A stretch of 64,000 nt of DNA from CAINVV01 sp963663005 (GTDB lineage Bacteria > Bacteroidota > Bacteroidia > Bacteroidales > Prolixibacteraceae): positions 186,001 to 250,000 of the forward strand of contig CAXXHH010000014.1 of assembly GCA_963663005.2 (NCBI GenBank), in the 5' to 3' direction. Of the stretch, positions 51,334-61,037 are shown piece by piece. Every line of letters begins with the position of its first letter. Position 1 is the stretch's first letter. Below the pieces are notes generated by a model, which was given only the letters and a program-made list of their open reading frames with translations, was not told where the DNA came from and made no database searches. A program made the translations under genes and the position numbers.

Positions 51334-53046
51334 TTAGTATCCTGGATTTTGAAAAATTAAGGGACAATTGTTAACCTCCCTGTTGGGAAGTGGCATCAGA
51401 TCCATCCTTTCGTTGTAAGTCCTGGAGTCCAATACCTTGCGAACATATTTGCCGCTTTCAATTGCTACTCCCGTACCCGGAAGCTTCATCACATCTTTTG
51501 CAATCTTCCAACGGCGGATATCGAAGAAACGGTGCTCCTCGAAACACAACTCCACCCGACGCTCCTTGCGAATTCGCTGACGAAGTGTTGATTGGGTATA
51601 ATTGCCTGCAACAAGGGGATTGGTGATCCCTGCGCGTAATCTGATTTTATTTAGATAGACAACTGCCTTGGTACGCGCATCCTGGGTATCCTCGGCTTCA
51701 TTAGCAGCCTCAGCATAGTTTAGCAGAACTTCCGCATAGCGCATCATAATAAAATTCATGCAGGTTTTGCCACCGGTACGATGGTCGATACGATCGTCCA
51801 GAAACTTGGTAAGGAAATAGCCGCTTCCCCATTTTTGAGGTTCAGTAATATCAACTTTTTGAGGAGCAGCATTGACTTTAGGCCAGGTTACACCATTATA
51901 GAGCATAGACTGAGCCAGACGCGGATCACGGTTTAGATAGGGATTTTGCTCGTTGTAGCCCGATGCAACATTTATGATTGGGCTGTAATCTGCATTGTAT
52001 CCAATAATTGGCTCCGATCCGTCGGCCATGTCATAGCTGTCGACAAGCCACTCGGTTGGACAAGTGGTAAGCTCCTTGTTCACATTCCACGGATTAAATG
52101 GCGGCATGTTATTGTACATATCGTTATTATCCGCCCGGAGTTTACTCATAATAATTTCCTTGCTTTTACGGGTATTAAACAGGCGAGAGTAGCTTTTTTT
52201 AGGTTCAGTCTGATCGTAATAAAGATCATATAACCCTTTGGATTCGGCATACGAGATGAAGCTTAAGGCGGCTTGAGAAGCCTGAGCCCATGTTACATTT
52301 GACGCCGCAAACAACGGACTGGCGGCATAAAGCAATAATCTGGCTTTGAAAGCCATTGCTGCTCCACGCGTTGGGCGACCATAGTTTGCATCATCCCACT
52401 CATCTGGTAAGGCGCCCTCTTTTGAAAGAGCATCAAACTCGTCGGAGATGAACTGGACTGTCTTAGCTAGTGTCTCTCTTTTGGTGGTTTCGTAGGCAAA
52501 GGGATCCAGGGGCGCTTCCGAAATTACCAGTGGACCAAACCAGCGAAAAAGCTCCTCATAATAAAATGCCCGTAAAAACCGGGCCTGGTTTTTACTGCTG
52601 ATCTTTTCAGACGCTTCCAGCGGTGAACGATCCACATTCGCAATAAAAATATTTGCATTTCGGATGGCTTTGTAAAACCAGTTCCAGGGATGCGTATCCG
52701 GCACCGGATTCGTAGTAGCATTTATACCAGCAGTGACGAAAATTTGTATTCCTGGCACGATACCTGCCGAACGGGTGGTGTTTCCGGCTCCATCGTCAGT
52801 AGCGTTATCGAGCATGGCAACGGTTGTTGCCATACCCATCAGCCGTGAAAAACCGCCACTGTTGACGCTCGTTTCTTCCCGGGTACGTCCATACAAATCG
52901 TATAGAACATTCCGGGTATAATCGACATTGGAATAAATTTTGTCGACATTCAACTGATCTAAGTCGGTGCTGTCCATCAGTCCTTCGGAGCTGCATCCTA
53001 TCAAAAAGAGACAGCCTATCACATATTTTAGTATTCGCTTGTTCAT
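51334..53046 (-). CDS. susD: RagB/SusD family outer-membrane glycan-binding lipoprotein, pair 1
   Basis: The 570-residue protein has lipobox LIGC, the SusD N-terminal helices (VDKIYSNVDYTRNVLYDLYGRTR, in part), and the TPR-like core (FLRAFYYEELFRWFGPLVI, AMAFKARLLLYAASPLF). The C-terminal RRVELCFEEHRFFDIRRWK and final residues LIFQNPGY follow. It caps the SusC barrel at the surface and hands oligosaccharides to it. It starts 16 bp after SusC1. It differs clearly in sequence from SusD2, so the two pairs are not recent duplicates. Confidence 0.95.
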   Translation of the reverse strand: MNKRILKYVIGCLFLIGCSSEGLMDSTDLDQLNVDKIYSNVDYTRNVLYDLYGRTREETSVNSGGFSRLMGMATTVAMLDNATDDGAGNTTRSAGIVPGIQIFVTAGINATTNPVPDTHPWNWFYKAIRNANIFIANVDRSPLEASEKISSKNQARFLRAFYYEELFRWFGPLVISEAPLDPFAYETTKRETLAKTVQFISDEFDALSKEGALPDEWDDANYGRPTRGAAMAFKARLLLYAASPLFAASNVTWAQASQAALSFISYAESKGLYDLYYDQTEPKKSYSRLFNTRKSKEIIMSKLRADNNDMYNNMPPFNPWNVNKELTTCPTEWLVDSYDMADGSEPIIGYNADYSPIINVASGYNEQNPYLNRDPRLAQSMLYNGVTWPKVNAAPQKVDITEPQKWGSGYFLTKFLDDRIDHRTGGKTCMNFIMMRYAEVLLNYAEAANEAEDTQDARTKAVVYLNKIRLRAGITNPLVAGNYTQSTLRQRIRKERRVELCFEEHRFFDIRRWKIAKDVMKLPGTGVAIESGKYVRKVLDSRTYNERMDLMPLPNREVNNCPLIFQNPGY

Positions 53047-53062
53047 TGTTATTGCTTAGCTG

Positions 53063-56000
53063 TTAGAATGTTACATTAACTCCGAAATTGACAATCTTCT
53101 GTTGCGGATAGAAATATCCATTGTTACTCGAGGGATTCGATTCCGGATCCACTTTTTTCACTTTATCCCAGGTTATCAGGTTAAACGCATTTGCATAGAT
53201 CCGGACTGATGATAACGGCGTCTTTTTCAAGATTGTCTTGGGCAAATTATAGCCAACCTGAATGTTTTTCAAACGGAGATAATCGCCGTCCACCAGCCAA
53301 AAATCGGACAAGTAGTAGTTCTGATTATTACCATCCGACTTCTGTAAAAAACGTGGATAAGTGGCGGTAGCTGCAGTTTCAGGAGTCCAGCGATTGACAT
53401 TGGTATCGTAGTAATTTCCGAATGCATTGTCCCAGCCTAAATCACCTGTCATGTAGACAGAACTGCGGGCGGCTCCCTGAAGCATGATGCTCAAATCAAA
53501 ATTCTTGTAGTTGAATCCCATCTGATAGGAATAGGTTATCTCCGGAACCGGACTATACCCTATTGGAGACTGGTCATTCTGATCGATTATCCCATCACCA
53601 TTCAGATCCTTGTATTTCACGTCACCGGGCGCCAGATTGGTTAATCCAAACTGCTGCGGTGAACTGGCTATGTCGTCGAAAGACTTAAAGAAGCCATTAA
53701 ACTGATAGCCAATAAACTGACCGATTGGATTTCCTTTCGAATACATGTACGAATAAGGCTTAACGGATTCGCTCATCTCAACCACCTTATTTTTGGCATT
53801 GGCGAAAATCACTTTCGCATAATAGGAAAAGTCCTTCCCGACGGTGCTGCTCCACCCCAGTTCGATTTCATATCCTTTGTTGTCGACTATGCCAAGATTC
53901 GCAGGTGGTACTCCTGTTACTCCTGATGTTAACGAATAACGGTTTGGAGTGCAAAGAATATTGGTACGGTGTTCTTTGAAAAGATCGGCATTCAGTGTCA
54001 ACTGAGAATCCAACCATCTGGTATCGATACCCACGTTGTATTTGGTGGCCGTTTCCCAGGTTATGGATTGATTCGCCAACGTTCCTTCTATGAGTCCGGT
54101 GATGCGGGGATTAAATGTGGAACCAAACGAATATGCTTCCCCATTGACATAAGATGACTGGTAATAATAAGAGAACGAACCAAGTTTATCGTTACCGATC
54201 TGACCCACAGAACCTCTTAGTTTCGCGTAATTCAGTGCAATTTTCTTAGGCATGAAGGGCTCGTTAGTCAGCACCCAACCGATTGAAGTAGCGGGAAAAA
54301 GCTGGTAGCGATGTCCGGCCGCAAAACGGTTCGACCCATTATATCCCATATTGATTTCGAAGAGATACCTGCCATCAAAATCGTAGTTTGCACGGCCAAT
54401 CAATGCCTGGTAGATCTGCGGTACGTACGAATAAGTACCTCCCGGATCGGAAATAGAGTTATAGTTTACGAGAGCCATACCTGACACATTGTGCTTTTTG
54501 GCGTATGTCTGCTTGAACCTAAGCGCCACTTCGGCATATTTATTATAGCTCGCGGCTGTCCGGGCGTATTGTGCATTTGGCAAAACGCCGACCAATCCCT
54601 GCAGATACGTTCCGTTGGCAGCATTGTAACTATAAATGTAAGGAAGTTGCTGTTCGCCGCGCCAATTGCTCCAATTCGCATCGTAGGAGAATTTACCATC
54701 GATACTCAGGCCATCCAGTACCCGATGTAAATTGTAGGATGGCGTGAAGGTCGTCTGCAACTGATTGTTGTAATCGGTACGAAAACCGGTGTACAAAAGT
54801 GTTGTAAGCGGATTTTGGCGCCAGTTACCAATGCAGGCCGACATACTACCGTTTGGATTTACAATTGGGAATGCCTGTGGGGCATTGCGGTAGAACATAC
54901 CAAAAAGTCGCATGCTCTCAGTGTTTGAATCCAGTCCGTCGTAGGCACCCGGACGATTTTGACGCCTGAACTGGTAAGACATATCCACGCCCAGTTTGAA
55001 GTCTTCTGTTATCGTAATGTCAATATTCGACCGGGTATTCAAACGATTGTATTCGTAGGCCGGGTTATAGCTGGGATTGACCAGGGCTTTGTCGACAGCA
55101 GGTGAAAGAGCTATCAGACGCTGAATAGTTGGATTCTCCCTGATCTTATTCACATCCGTCTGAAACATACCATCCTGCGTAAAATAACCTACCGAGACGA
55201 AATACTTGACAGCATTGTTGCCCCCTGAAATATTGATGTTGTATTTCTGCTGAGACCCCGGTTTTGTGAAAATATCCACGAAACTGTTGTCTGGATGTGT
55301 GAACGGATCCTCTTGCGTTCTGTACAGATAATTGTCATATTCCGAAACGCCGAAACTACTCGTATTTGAGAGGATGGTCGGATCCAATCCAACATTTATG
55401 GTTCCCTCTCGCTGGAATCGTGCAGTCGTTTCTGCGTTCATTACCTTGGATACCCGGTTAAATTCGGTAATACCGTATTCGGCAGAAAAAGAGATCTTCG
55501 ACTTCCCGGAATTACCGCGTTTGGTGGTTACCAGAACAACACCGTTTGCTCCCCGAACACCGTATACGGCAGTAGCAGAAGCATCTTTCAGGATGGATAC
55601 ACTTTCTATGTCCTCAGAATCTATCTGTGAAAAATTTCGTTCAACACCATCTACCAGAACAAGCGGATCGGAGTTGTTCAAGGTGGCGCGGCCACGAATA
55701 AAGAGCGTCGCATCATCTCCTCCCGGCCGACCGCTTTGCTGGCGGGTAACCAATCCGGGTACACGGCCTGTCAAAGCGTTTGTCACACTGGAGGACGGAG
55801 ACTCTTTCAGCGCCTTATTCCCCACATTAACAATCGAACCTGTAACGGAGACTTTTTTCTGCGTGCCGTATCCAACGACAAGTACTTCGTCCAGTCCAAC
55901 CGTTTCCTCTTTCAAAACAATTGTGAGAGCGGCGCTGGAACGAACCGCTATTTCAGTCTTAATATATCCGACCATGGAAATTTGCAACACCTGTTCATCC

Positions 56001-56191
56001 TTGTTTCTCATCACGAGAGTGAAACTTCCGGTTGCATCTGTAACTATGCCATTTACAGTACCTTTCTGCACCACGCTGGCACCAATTATTTCTAATCCCG
56101 CCTCATCTTTCACCACACCAGTGACCCTCGTTTGGGCATAAGTCTGTAATGTCAAACAGGCGAATATGCAAATCAAAATTATATTTTTCAT
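53063..56191 (-). CDS. susC: SusC-type TonB-dependent outer-membrane transporter, pair 1
   Basis: The 1042-residue protein has a signal peptide (ending TYAQT) and a carboxypeptidase-regulatory-like beta-domain (about 22-100). The SusC hallmark LDEVLVVGYGTQKKVSVTGS follows, then a plug domain (SPSSSVTNALTGRVPGLVTR, VLVDGVERNFSQIDSEDIES, SILKDASATAVYGVRGANG) and a 22-strand barrel ending VNFGVNVTF. It imports large oligosaccharides using TonB energy with SusD1. It is 32 bp downstream of SusD2, so both pairs are on one message. Confidence 0.96.
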   Translation of the reverse strand: MKNIILICIFACLTLQTYAQTRVTGVVKDEAGLEIIGASVVQKGTVNGIVTDATGSFTLVMRNKDEQVLQISMVGYIKTEIAVRSSAALTIVLKEETVGLDEVLVVGYGTQKKVSVTGSIVNVGNKALKESPSSSVTNALTGRVPGLVTRQQSGRPGGDDATLFIRGRATLNNSDPLVLVDGVERNFSQIDSEDIESVSILKDASATAVYGVRGANGVVLVTTKRGNSGKSKISFSAEYGITEFNRVSKVMNAETTARFQREGTINVGLDPTILSNTSSFGVSEYDNYLYRTQEDPFTHPDNSFVDIFTKPGSQQKYNINISGGNNAVKYFVSVGYFTQDGMFQTDVNKIRENPTIQRLIALSPAVDKALVNPSYNPAYEYNRLNTRSNIDITITEDFKLGVDMSYQFRRQNRPGAYDGLDSNTESMRLFGMFYRNAPQAFPIVNPNGSMSACIGNWRQNPLTTLLYTGFRTDYNNQLQTTFTPSYNLHRVLDGLSIDGKFSYDANWSNWRGEQQLPYIYSYNAANGTYLQGLVGVLPNAQYARTAASYNKYAEVALRFKQTYAKKHNVSGMALVNYNSISDPGGTYSYVPQIYQALIGRANYDFDGRYLFEINMGYNGSNRFAAGHRYQLFPATSIGWVLTNEPFMPKKIALNYAKLRGSVGQIGNDKLGSFSYYYQSSYVNGEAYSFGSTFNPRITGLIEGTLANQSITWETATKYNVGIDTRWLDSQLTLNADLFKEHRTNILCTPNRYSLTSGVTGVPPANLGIVDNKGYEIELGWSSTVGKDFSYYAKVIFANAKNKVVEMSESVKPYSYMYSKGNPIGQFIGYQFNGFFKSFDDIASSPQQFGLTNLAPGDVKYKDLNGDGIIDQNDQSPIGYSPVPEITYSYQMGFNYKNFDLSIMLQGAARSSVYMTGDLGWDNAFGNYYDTNVNRWTPETAATATYPRFLQKSDGNNQNYYLSDFWLVDGDYLRLKNIQVGYNLPKTILKKTPLSSVRIYANAFNLITWDKVKKVDPESNPSSNNGYFYPQQKIVNFGVNVTF

Positions 56192-56223
56192 ACGTACTCT
56201 ATTTATTTATTGCTTATCCGTGT

Positions 56224-57951
56224 TTACCATCCGGGGTTTTGTACCAGAGCTGATGATTTTTGTATCTCGCTCAACGGGATTGCATGGAAATACATTTTCG
56301 AATCAAACTTGCGTTGACCGTCAACAACAAAATAGCTGTAATTCAATGCTCCTGCCACATTATCAATTCGGATGCCGGTGAGAGGCTGGTTCAGTTTATC
56401 TCCATCCATCCAACGTCTTAAATCGAAATAGCGCTGCTCCTCGAAAGAGAGTTCAACACGCCTTTCGCCTTTTATTTTTGCCATCATCTGATCGCTGGTT
56501 GTGACTCCTGCCAGATATTTATCCGACGAAGTAAATCCTGCGCGTAAGCGTACTTTCAGCAATGCACTCTTGGCTGTCAGGCCATACCCCTTTGGATCAA
56601 CATCTACTCCATAGGCCATATTCATTGCCTCCGAATAAAGCAGCAGGATATCTGCCAGACGGATTATCGGAAATAGATGAAAGGTTGTAGCCGGCGTACC
56701 GATGGCAAAATTCACATTGAAATCAAGGAACTTGCGCAGATAATATCCGGTATTTGTAGATTTATCGACAACGGCATTCATCGCATCCAATGTGGCTCCA
56801 CTGCCGGTTTGAGAATAAATTTTCCCTCTTGCACCATAGGTCGAACCATTGTAACCTACCGCGACCGTCAGACGTGGATCTCTTGAGGTGTATTGGGTGG
56901 ATGCATTACCCCGGACATAATCTGATCCGTCGGCCATGGTGAATGCATCCACAAATTCCTGTACTGGAACAGTTCCTCCACCTGAATTCAAGGATATCGT
57001 TGGCGGATATTGCCTGTTCTCCAAAGCGTTTGATTTTACAGCTGCATTAAATACAATGTATTCGTCGTTCGGACAAGTGATAAACAATTTCTCATAGTTT
57101 GCATACAAAATGTATTTATTGGCGCCTGTGGCTGTCTTAAGATTGATTACCGCAGCACATGCCTCAGCCGCAGCCTCCCAACGTGCTTTTACATCGGCCT
57201 GCGTTGCACCAACATATCCTGTTAAGGGATTGGCATTGCCTGCCTGGTTGTACAATGGACTCGCCGAATAAACCAGGGTTTTTGCTTTAATAGCCATGGC
57301 CATGCCTTTGTTCATGCGGCCATAAGATCCACCGATAGGTTCGACATCCAGGTATTTGGAAGCAGAATCACACAGGTTGACAATATTCTTTATGCACGCA
57401 CTAAACGAATCCCGTGTTTTGGTTGCAATTTCAGGATCATCCAGCGTGTAATATTTGTCTATGATGGCATAACCCCCGTAGTGCCGCATCAGATTGAATT
57501 CATAGAGCGCCCGTAAGGCGAACATCTCACCATAGTAGACCGATTTGATCTGATTTACTGTCGCTTCATTCTTTTGGTTCAAGAACAGCGTTTGTTCTTT
57601 CAGATTTTTCTGAACATACAGCGATTGTCTGATTCCGTTGTATGATTGCACCCAACAATTTTCGAAGGGATTACTGGAAGTTGCGAATCCTCTGGCCAAC
57701 AGGTTCACAGTAGAAGAGGTGACGGTACACATGCCATCATCTGTTGCTGCGTCCAGAAAGGCGTCTGAAATCCGGTTAAAACCCCCAACCATATAGGTAT
57801 ATGCCTGATTAGTAGGCTGAATATAGGTACCTTCCGTAGTAAAAATATCATCCGGTTGTGCCCAATCGTAAGGTGTTTCACTCAGATAGTCGCAACCTCC
57901 CAGAAGGATCAGCGTAAACAATGTTGCGAGTACTTTGAATTTATTTTTCAT
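56224..57951 (-). CDS. susD: RagB/SusD family outer-membrane glycan-binding lipoprotein, pair 2
   Basis: The 575-residue protein has lipobox LGGC, the SusD core (GEMFALRALYEFNLMRHYGGYAI, AMAIKAKTLVYSASPLYNQ) and the C-terminal signature RRVELSFEEQRYFDLRRWMDG, ending LVQNPGW. It lies 6 bp after SusC2. The mature protein is slightly different in domain spacing from SusD1, in line with a different ligand or another face of the same glycan. Confidence 0.95.
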   Translation of the reverse strand: MKNKFKVLATLFTLILLGGCDYLSETPYDWAQPDDIFTTEGTYIQPTNQAYTYMVGGFNRISDAFLDAATDDGMCTVTSSTVNLLARGFATSSNPFENCWVQSYNGIRQSLYVQKNLKEQTLFLNQKNEATVNQIKSVYYGEMFALRALYEFNLMRHYGGYAIIDKYYTLDDPEIATKTRDSFSACIKNIVNLCDSASKYLDVEPIGGSYGRMNKGMAMAIKAKTLVYSASPLYNQAGNANPLTGYVGATQADVKARWEAAAEACAAVINLKTATGANKYILYANYEKLFITCPNDEYIVFNAAVKSNALENRQYPPTISLNSGGGTVPVQEFVDAFTMADGSDYVRGNASTQYTSRDPRLTVAVGYNGSTYGARGKIYSQTGSGATLDAMNAVVDKSTNTGYYLRKFLDFNVNFAIGTPATTFHLFPIIRLADILLLYSEAMNMAYGVDVDPKGYGLTAKSALLKVRLRAGFTSSDKYLAGVTTSDQMMAKIKGERRVELSFEEQRYFDLRRWMDGDKLNQPLTGIRIDNVAGALNYSYFVVDGQRKFDSKMYFHAIPLSEIQKSSALVQNPGW

Positions 57952-57957
57952 TGTCGG

Positions 57958-60831
57958 TTAAAATTTAATTGAACATCCCAAACTGAAATTTCTGGTAACC
58001 GGCATGCCCGATCCAGTTTCATCTGCCTGAGGATCTAATGGACTATTGTAATTTGTCCAGGTAAATAAGTTATATCCGTTTGCAAACACCCGCAGATTTT
58101 TCACAAAACCACTCTTTAATACCGTTCGGGGCACATCATAATAGACCTCAACCGTATTTAAGCGCAGATAATCTGCATTGCGAATCCAGAGTGAGGAAGG
58201 TTGAATATTATTGGCGTTACCGGATGTAATCGTCGACAGGCCAGGTAATTCTGCATTTCGCAACTCTTGTTTCCAATAGTTTAACTGATTCTCGTAGATA
58301 TTCCCGTTAGCGAAGAAAGGAAATGCTGCCCGACCGGAAATAGTCCGCGATACACGTGCCGCACCCTGAAGCACAGCACTGATGCCAAGACCTTTGTAAG
58401 TAATTCCAAGGGTAAATCCATAGACAATTTGGGGAGTGTCGCCGTAACCCATCGGCACTTTATCATTGAAATCGATAATTCCATCACCGTTGACATCTTT
58501 GTAACGGATATCGCCCGGTTTTACTTTTGAGAAAGTCTGCGTTGGGGCAGCAGCAATCTCGTCGTACGAACCAAAGAACCCGTCAGCAATATAGCCTCGT
58601 TTGATATCTTTGAAATACCCAACGTTGGATAACCATGGATAAGGCTGATCAACCTCACCCAAGGCTGTAACTTTGTTTCTGGAAAATGAATAGGTCCCGC
58701 CGATATTGTAGCCGACCGCTCCAATTTTCGAATTCCACATAGATGAGATATCACATCCATTTGTGTACATCGAGCCGACATTTTTCTCAACAATCGCTGT
58801 GATTCCCAAAAGAGAACTGATGCGATTATCTACCATGAAAATATTTGACCGGTCATCATTGAAATATTCGGCAGTAACTGAAAGCCGATTTCCAAACATT
58901 TTTGCCTCAACGCCGACATTCCCTTGTTTCGAGGTTTCCCAGGTAAGACCCGGATTGGCAATGATATTCTCCACGTATCCGTTGACGGTTCCCATCGCAT
59001 TACCAAATTGATATATTGCAGTGGTCGAAGCCAGACGCCCCATGTAGCTAAATTCTGAAACACCGCGCTGGTTGCCCAAAATACCGTAAGAGGCTCTCAG
59101 CTTCAGGAAGGGCATAAAATTTTTGAGGCTTTTAAAGAAGGATTCGTTGGAGAGAGTCCAGCCGGCGGCAATCGTTGGAAAAAATCCGAACCGGTGCTCC
59201 GGTGCAAATTTGTAAGAACCCTGCTCACTTGCCATTAAGTCAAGACTGAAACGTTTATCAAAATTGTAATTCAGCCAGGCTCCGCCGCCCTGAAACCGAT
59301 CGGGAATACTGACTTCATCCGTATTCTCATACTGGTTGTAATACGCTAAAGCGGAAATTCCGTGCTTCCCGACTTGCGCAGCATAGGATAGCTGAATATC
59401 CAATGATTTACGACTAAGCGAATTCTTGCTGTCGACAGTATTCGTCATTTTGCCGTCTGCGCCTGTTTTCTTCAGGACATTCGGCTTTAATGGATCTACC
59501 AACTGATAATAAGCAAACGACTTGGTTCTGGTGGCAACGGCTTCGGTCTGAGAGTCCATCGAAAAAATAGTTGAAAATTTCAACCCCTTTAATAGGGCAG
59601 AGAGATCCTGCGTCAACTGAGTCCTAAAAGAGCCATAGGTACTTGCATAGGTCGCATACCCACTCCGGTTCAGTAGTGCCCACGGATTTGCACTAATGCC
59701 ATTCCCTGCAACGATCTTTCCATTAAGACCTGTTATTGCATTACCACTCTGATCGATGTAATTGCCATTGTCGGCGTAGTATGACGGAAAAGAATTTGGC
59801 GGCGTTATGGCCAGCGCGTTGTAAGCACCGTACGAATCCCCGCCAGGCCTGTTTTGCCTTTCGAACCATCCGTATAAATCGACCTTTAACAAGGTTGTCG
59901 GTGTGACGTCAAACTCCACATTCGAACGCACATTGTAACGACTTATATTATTATTGGTATTGTATGAAAATTCATCATCAGTCTTAAACATTCCAGGCTG
60001 GGTCAGCGATCCGATATTTACAAAATAGCGCGTACGTTCTGTACCGCCCGAAATATTCATGTTGTAACGTTGCAGCAAGTTATTGCGCTTATAATATTTA
60101 TCCAGCCAGTTTATGTCAGGGTACAATTCCGGATTAGCGCCTGTGCGATTTCGGTAGTTTGAAAGGTAAGACTGCGAATACATCTTTGTCTCGTCCAGTC
60201 CGTCGTTTTTCAATGCTGCATTGTAGTTTTCGGCATACCCCAGGGCACTTAACGGCTTCATCATGTTTACCGGCTGCTGGTTAATCAGTTGTGCGGTTAA
60301 ATCGATGGATGGTTTGCCAATCGTTCCCTTTCTGGTGTTAACGAGAATAATTCCGTTTGCACCGCGCATTCCATAGAGTACTACGGCGGCGGCATCCTTT
60401 AAAACGGTAATACTTTCAATCTCATGCGTGGATAACACGCCAAAGTCGCGCTCCTGCCCGTCAACCAGGACTAACACTCCCTCAGAATAGGTCCGGATTC
60501 CACGAATCCAATAGCTCGAACCGGCATTGACCATGCCGCCCTGTGTCTGTCGGGAATAAAAACCGGGGACGATGCCTGAAAGTAGGTTTGACAGGCTGGT
60601 TACAGGCAAATTGCGAATATCGGAGGCACTAATCGTGTAGGCCGAGCCATTAAAATCCGCAGCATCCATTTTACGAAAAATCAAATCTAATGGAGGTTTT
60701 TCGACGCTGATTTTTTCCCCGGCTTCATTTACTTTTGCTTCATTCTGCGCCCATGACAGATTAGGACAGGTAAAAAATAAGCACAGCAAAAAACACCAAC
60801 GAATTTTTTTTGTTTTCATTTCGTGTCTCAT
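57958..60831 (-). CDS. susC: SusC-type TonB-dependent transporter, pair 2, lacking the usual N-terminal beta-domain
   Basis: The 957-residue protein has a signal peptide (WCFLLCLFFTCPNLSWAQN) and plug motifs (LLSGIVPGFYSRQTQGG, VLVDGQERDFGVLSTHEIES, VLKDAAAVVLYGMRGANG). The barrel ends NFSLGCSIKF. In place of the carboxypeptidase-regulatory-like domain and DEVLVVGYG motif of SusC1 there is only a ~40-residue linker (KVNEAGEKISVEKPPLDLIF), followed by SAYTISASDIRNLPVTS. The second ATG at 60819 (MKTKK) gives the more usual signal peptide and may be the true start. It is the first gene of the long PUL operon. Confidence 0.94.
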   Translation of the reverse strand: MRHEMKTKKIRWCFLLCLFFTCPNLSWAQNEAKVNEAGEKISVEKPPLDLIFRKMDAADFNGSAYTISASDIRNLPVTSLSNLLSGIVPGFYSRQTQGGMVNAGSSYWIRGIRTYSEGVLVLVDGQERDFGVLSTHEIESITVLKDAAAVVLYGMRGANGIILVNTRKGTIGKPSIDLTAQLINQQPVNMMKPLSALGYAENYNAALKNDGLDETKMYSQSYLSNYRNRTGANPELYPDINWLDKYYKRNNLLQRYNMNISGGTERTRYFVNIGSLTQPGMFKTDDEFSYNTNNNISRYNVRSNVEFDVTPTTLLKVDLYGWFERQNRPGGDSYGAYNALAITPPNSFPSYYADNGNYIDQSGNAITGLNGKIVAGNGISANPWALLNRSGYATYASTYGSFRTQLTQDLSALLKGLKFSTIFSMDSQTEAVATRTKSFAYYQLVDPLKPNVLKKTGADGKMTNTVDSKNSLSRKSLDIQLSYAAQVGKHGISALAYYNQYENTDEVSIPDRFQGGGAWLNYNFDKRFSLDLMASEQGSYKFAPEHRFGFFPTIAAGWTLSNESFFKSLKNFMPFLKLRASYGILGNQRGVSEFSYMGRLASTTAIYQFGNAMGTVNGYVENIIANPGLTWETSKQGNVGVEAKMFGNRLSVTAEYFNDDRSNIFMVDNRISSLLGITAIVEKNVGSMYTNGCDISSMWNSKIGAVGYNIGGTYSFSRNKVTALGEVDQPYPWLSNVGYFKDIKRGYIADGFFGSYDEIAAAPTQTFSKVKPGDIRYKDVNGDGIIDFNDKVPMGYGDTPQIVYGFTLGITYKGLGISAVLQGAARVSRTISGRAAFPFFANGNIYENQLNYWKQELRNAELPGLSTITSGNANNIQPSSLWIRNADYLRLNTVEVYYDVPRTVLKSGFVKNLRVFANGYNLFTWTNYNSPLDPQADETGSGMPVTRNFSLGCSIKF

Positions 60832-61037
60832 AAGTTTATAGGTGATCCTTTGCCTTCAAAATTAAGCTCAATATTTCGGGGAGTTGTAGGAGTATTTTTC
60901 AATTACTAGGATAGATGTTCAATAAAAAGGAATATATTGGTGAAAATTTTTGCGCTGAACAAAAATGCTAATGACCGAACATACTCGCCGGCTTTTCAGT
61001 AACCGAAAAGGAGATTTACCTGACCTACTTTCATGAA
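60832..61037. promoter_or_regulatory. Divergent control region between the PUL operon and the HTCS gene
   Basis: This 206-bp gap must hold the operon promoter. On the minus strand TAATTTTG (60857-60864) matches the -7 box TAnnTTTG, 26 nt before the susC2 start, without a clear -33 TTTG. An ATGAAATGA at 61033-61041 just before the HTCS start is a two-codon dead end overlapping the real ATG at 61038. I see no clear dyad for the HTCS output domain. Confidence 0.35.

Noticed and set aside
55332..56141. 269-codon open frame antisense to susC1
   Set aside because: It mirrors the conserved plug region of SusC in another frame, has a serine/threonine-rich, family-free translation and no upstream signals; it is a shadow of the real gene.
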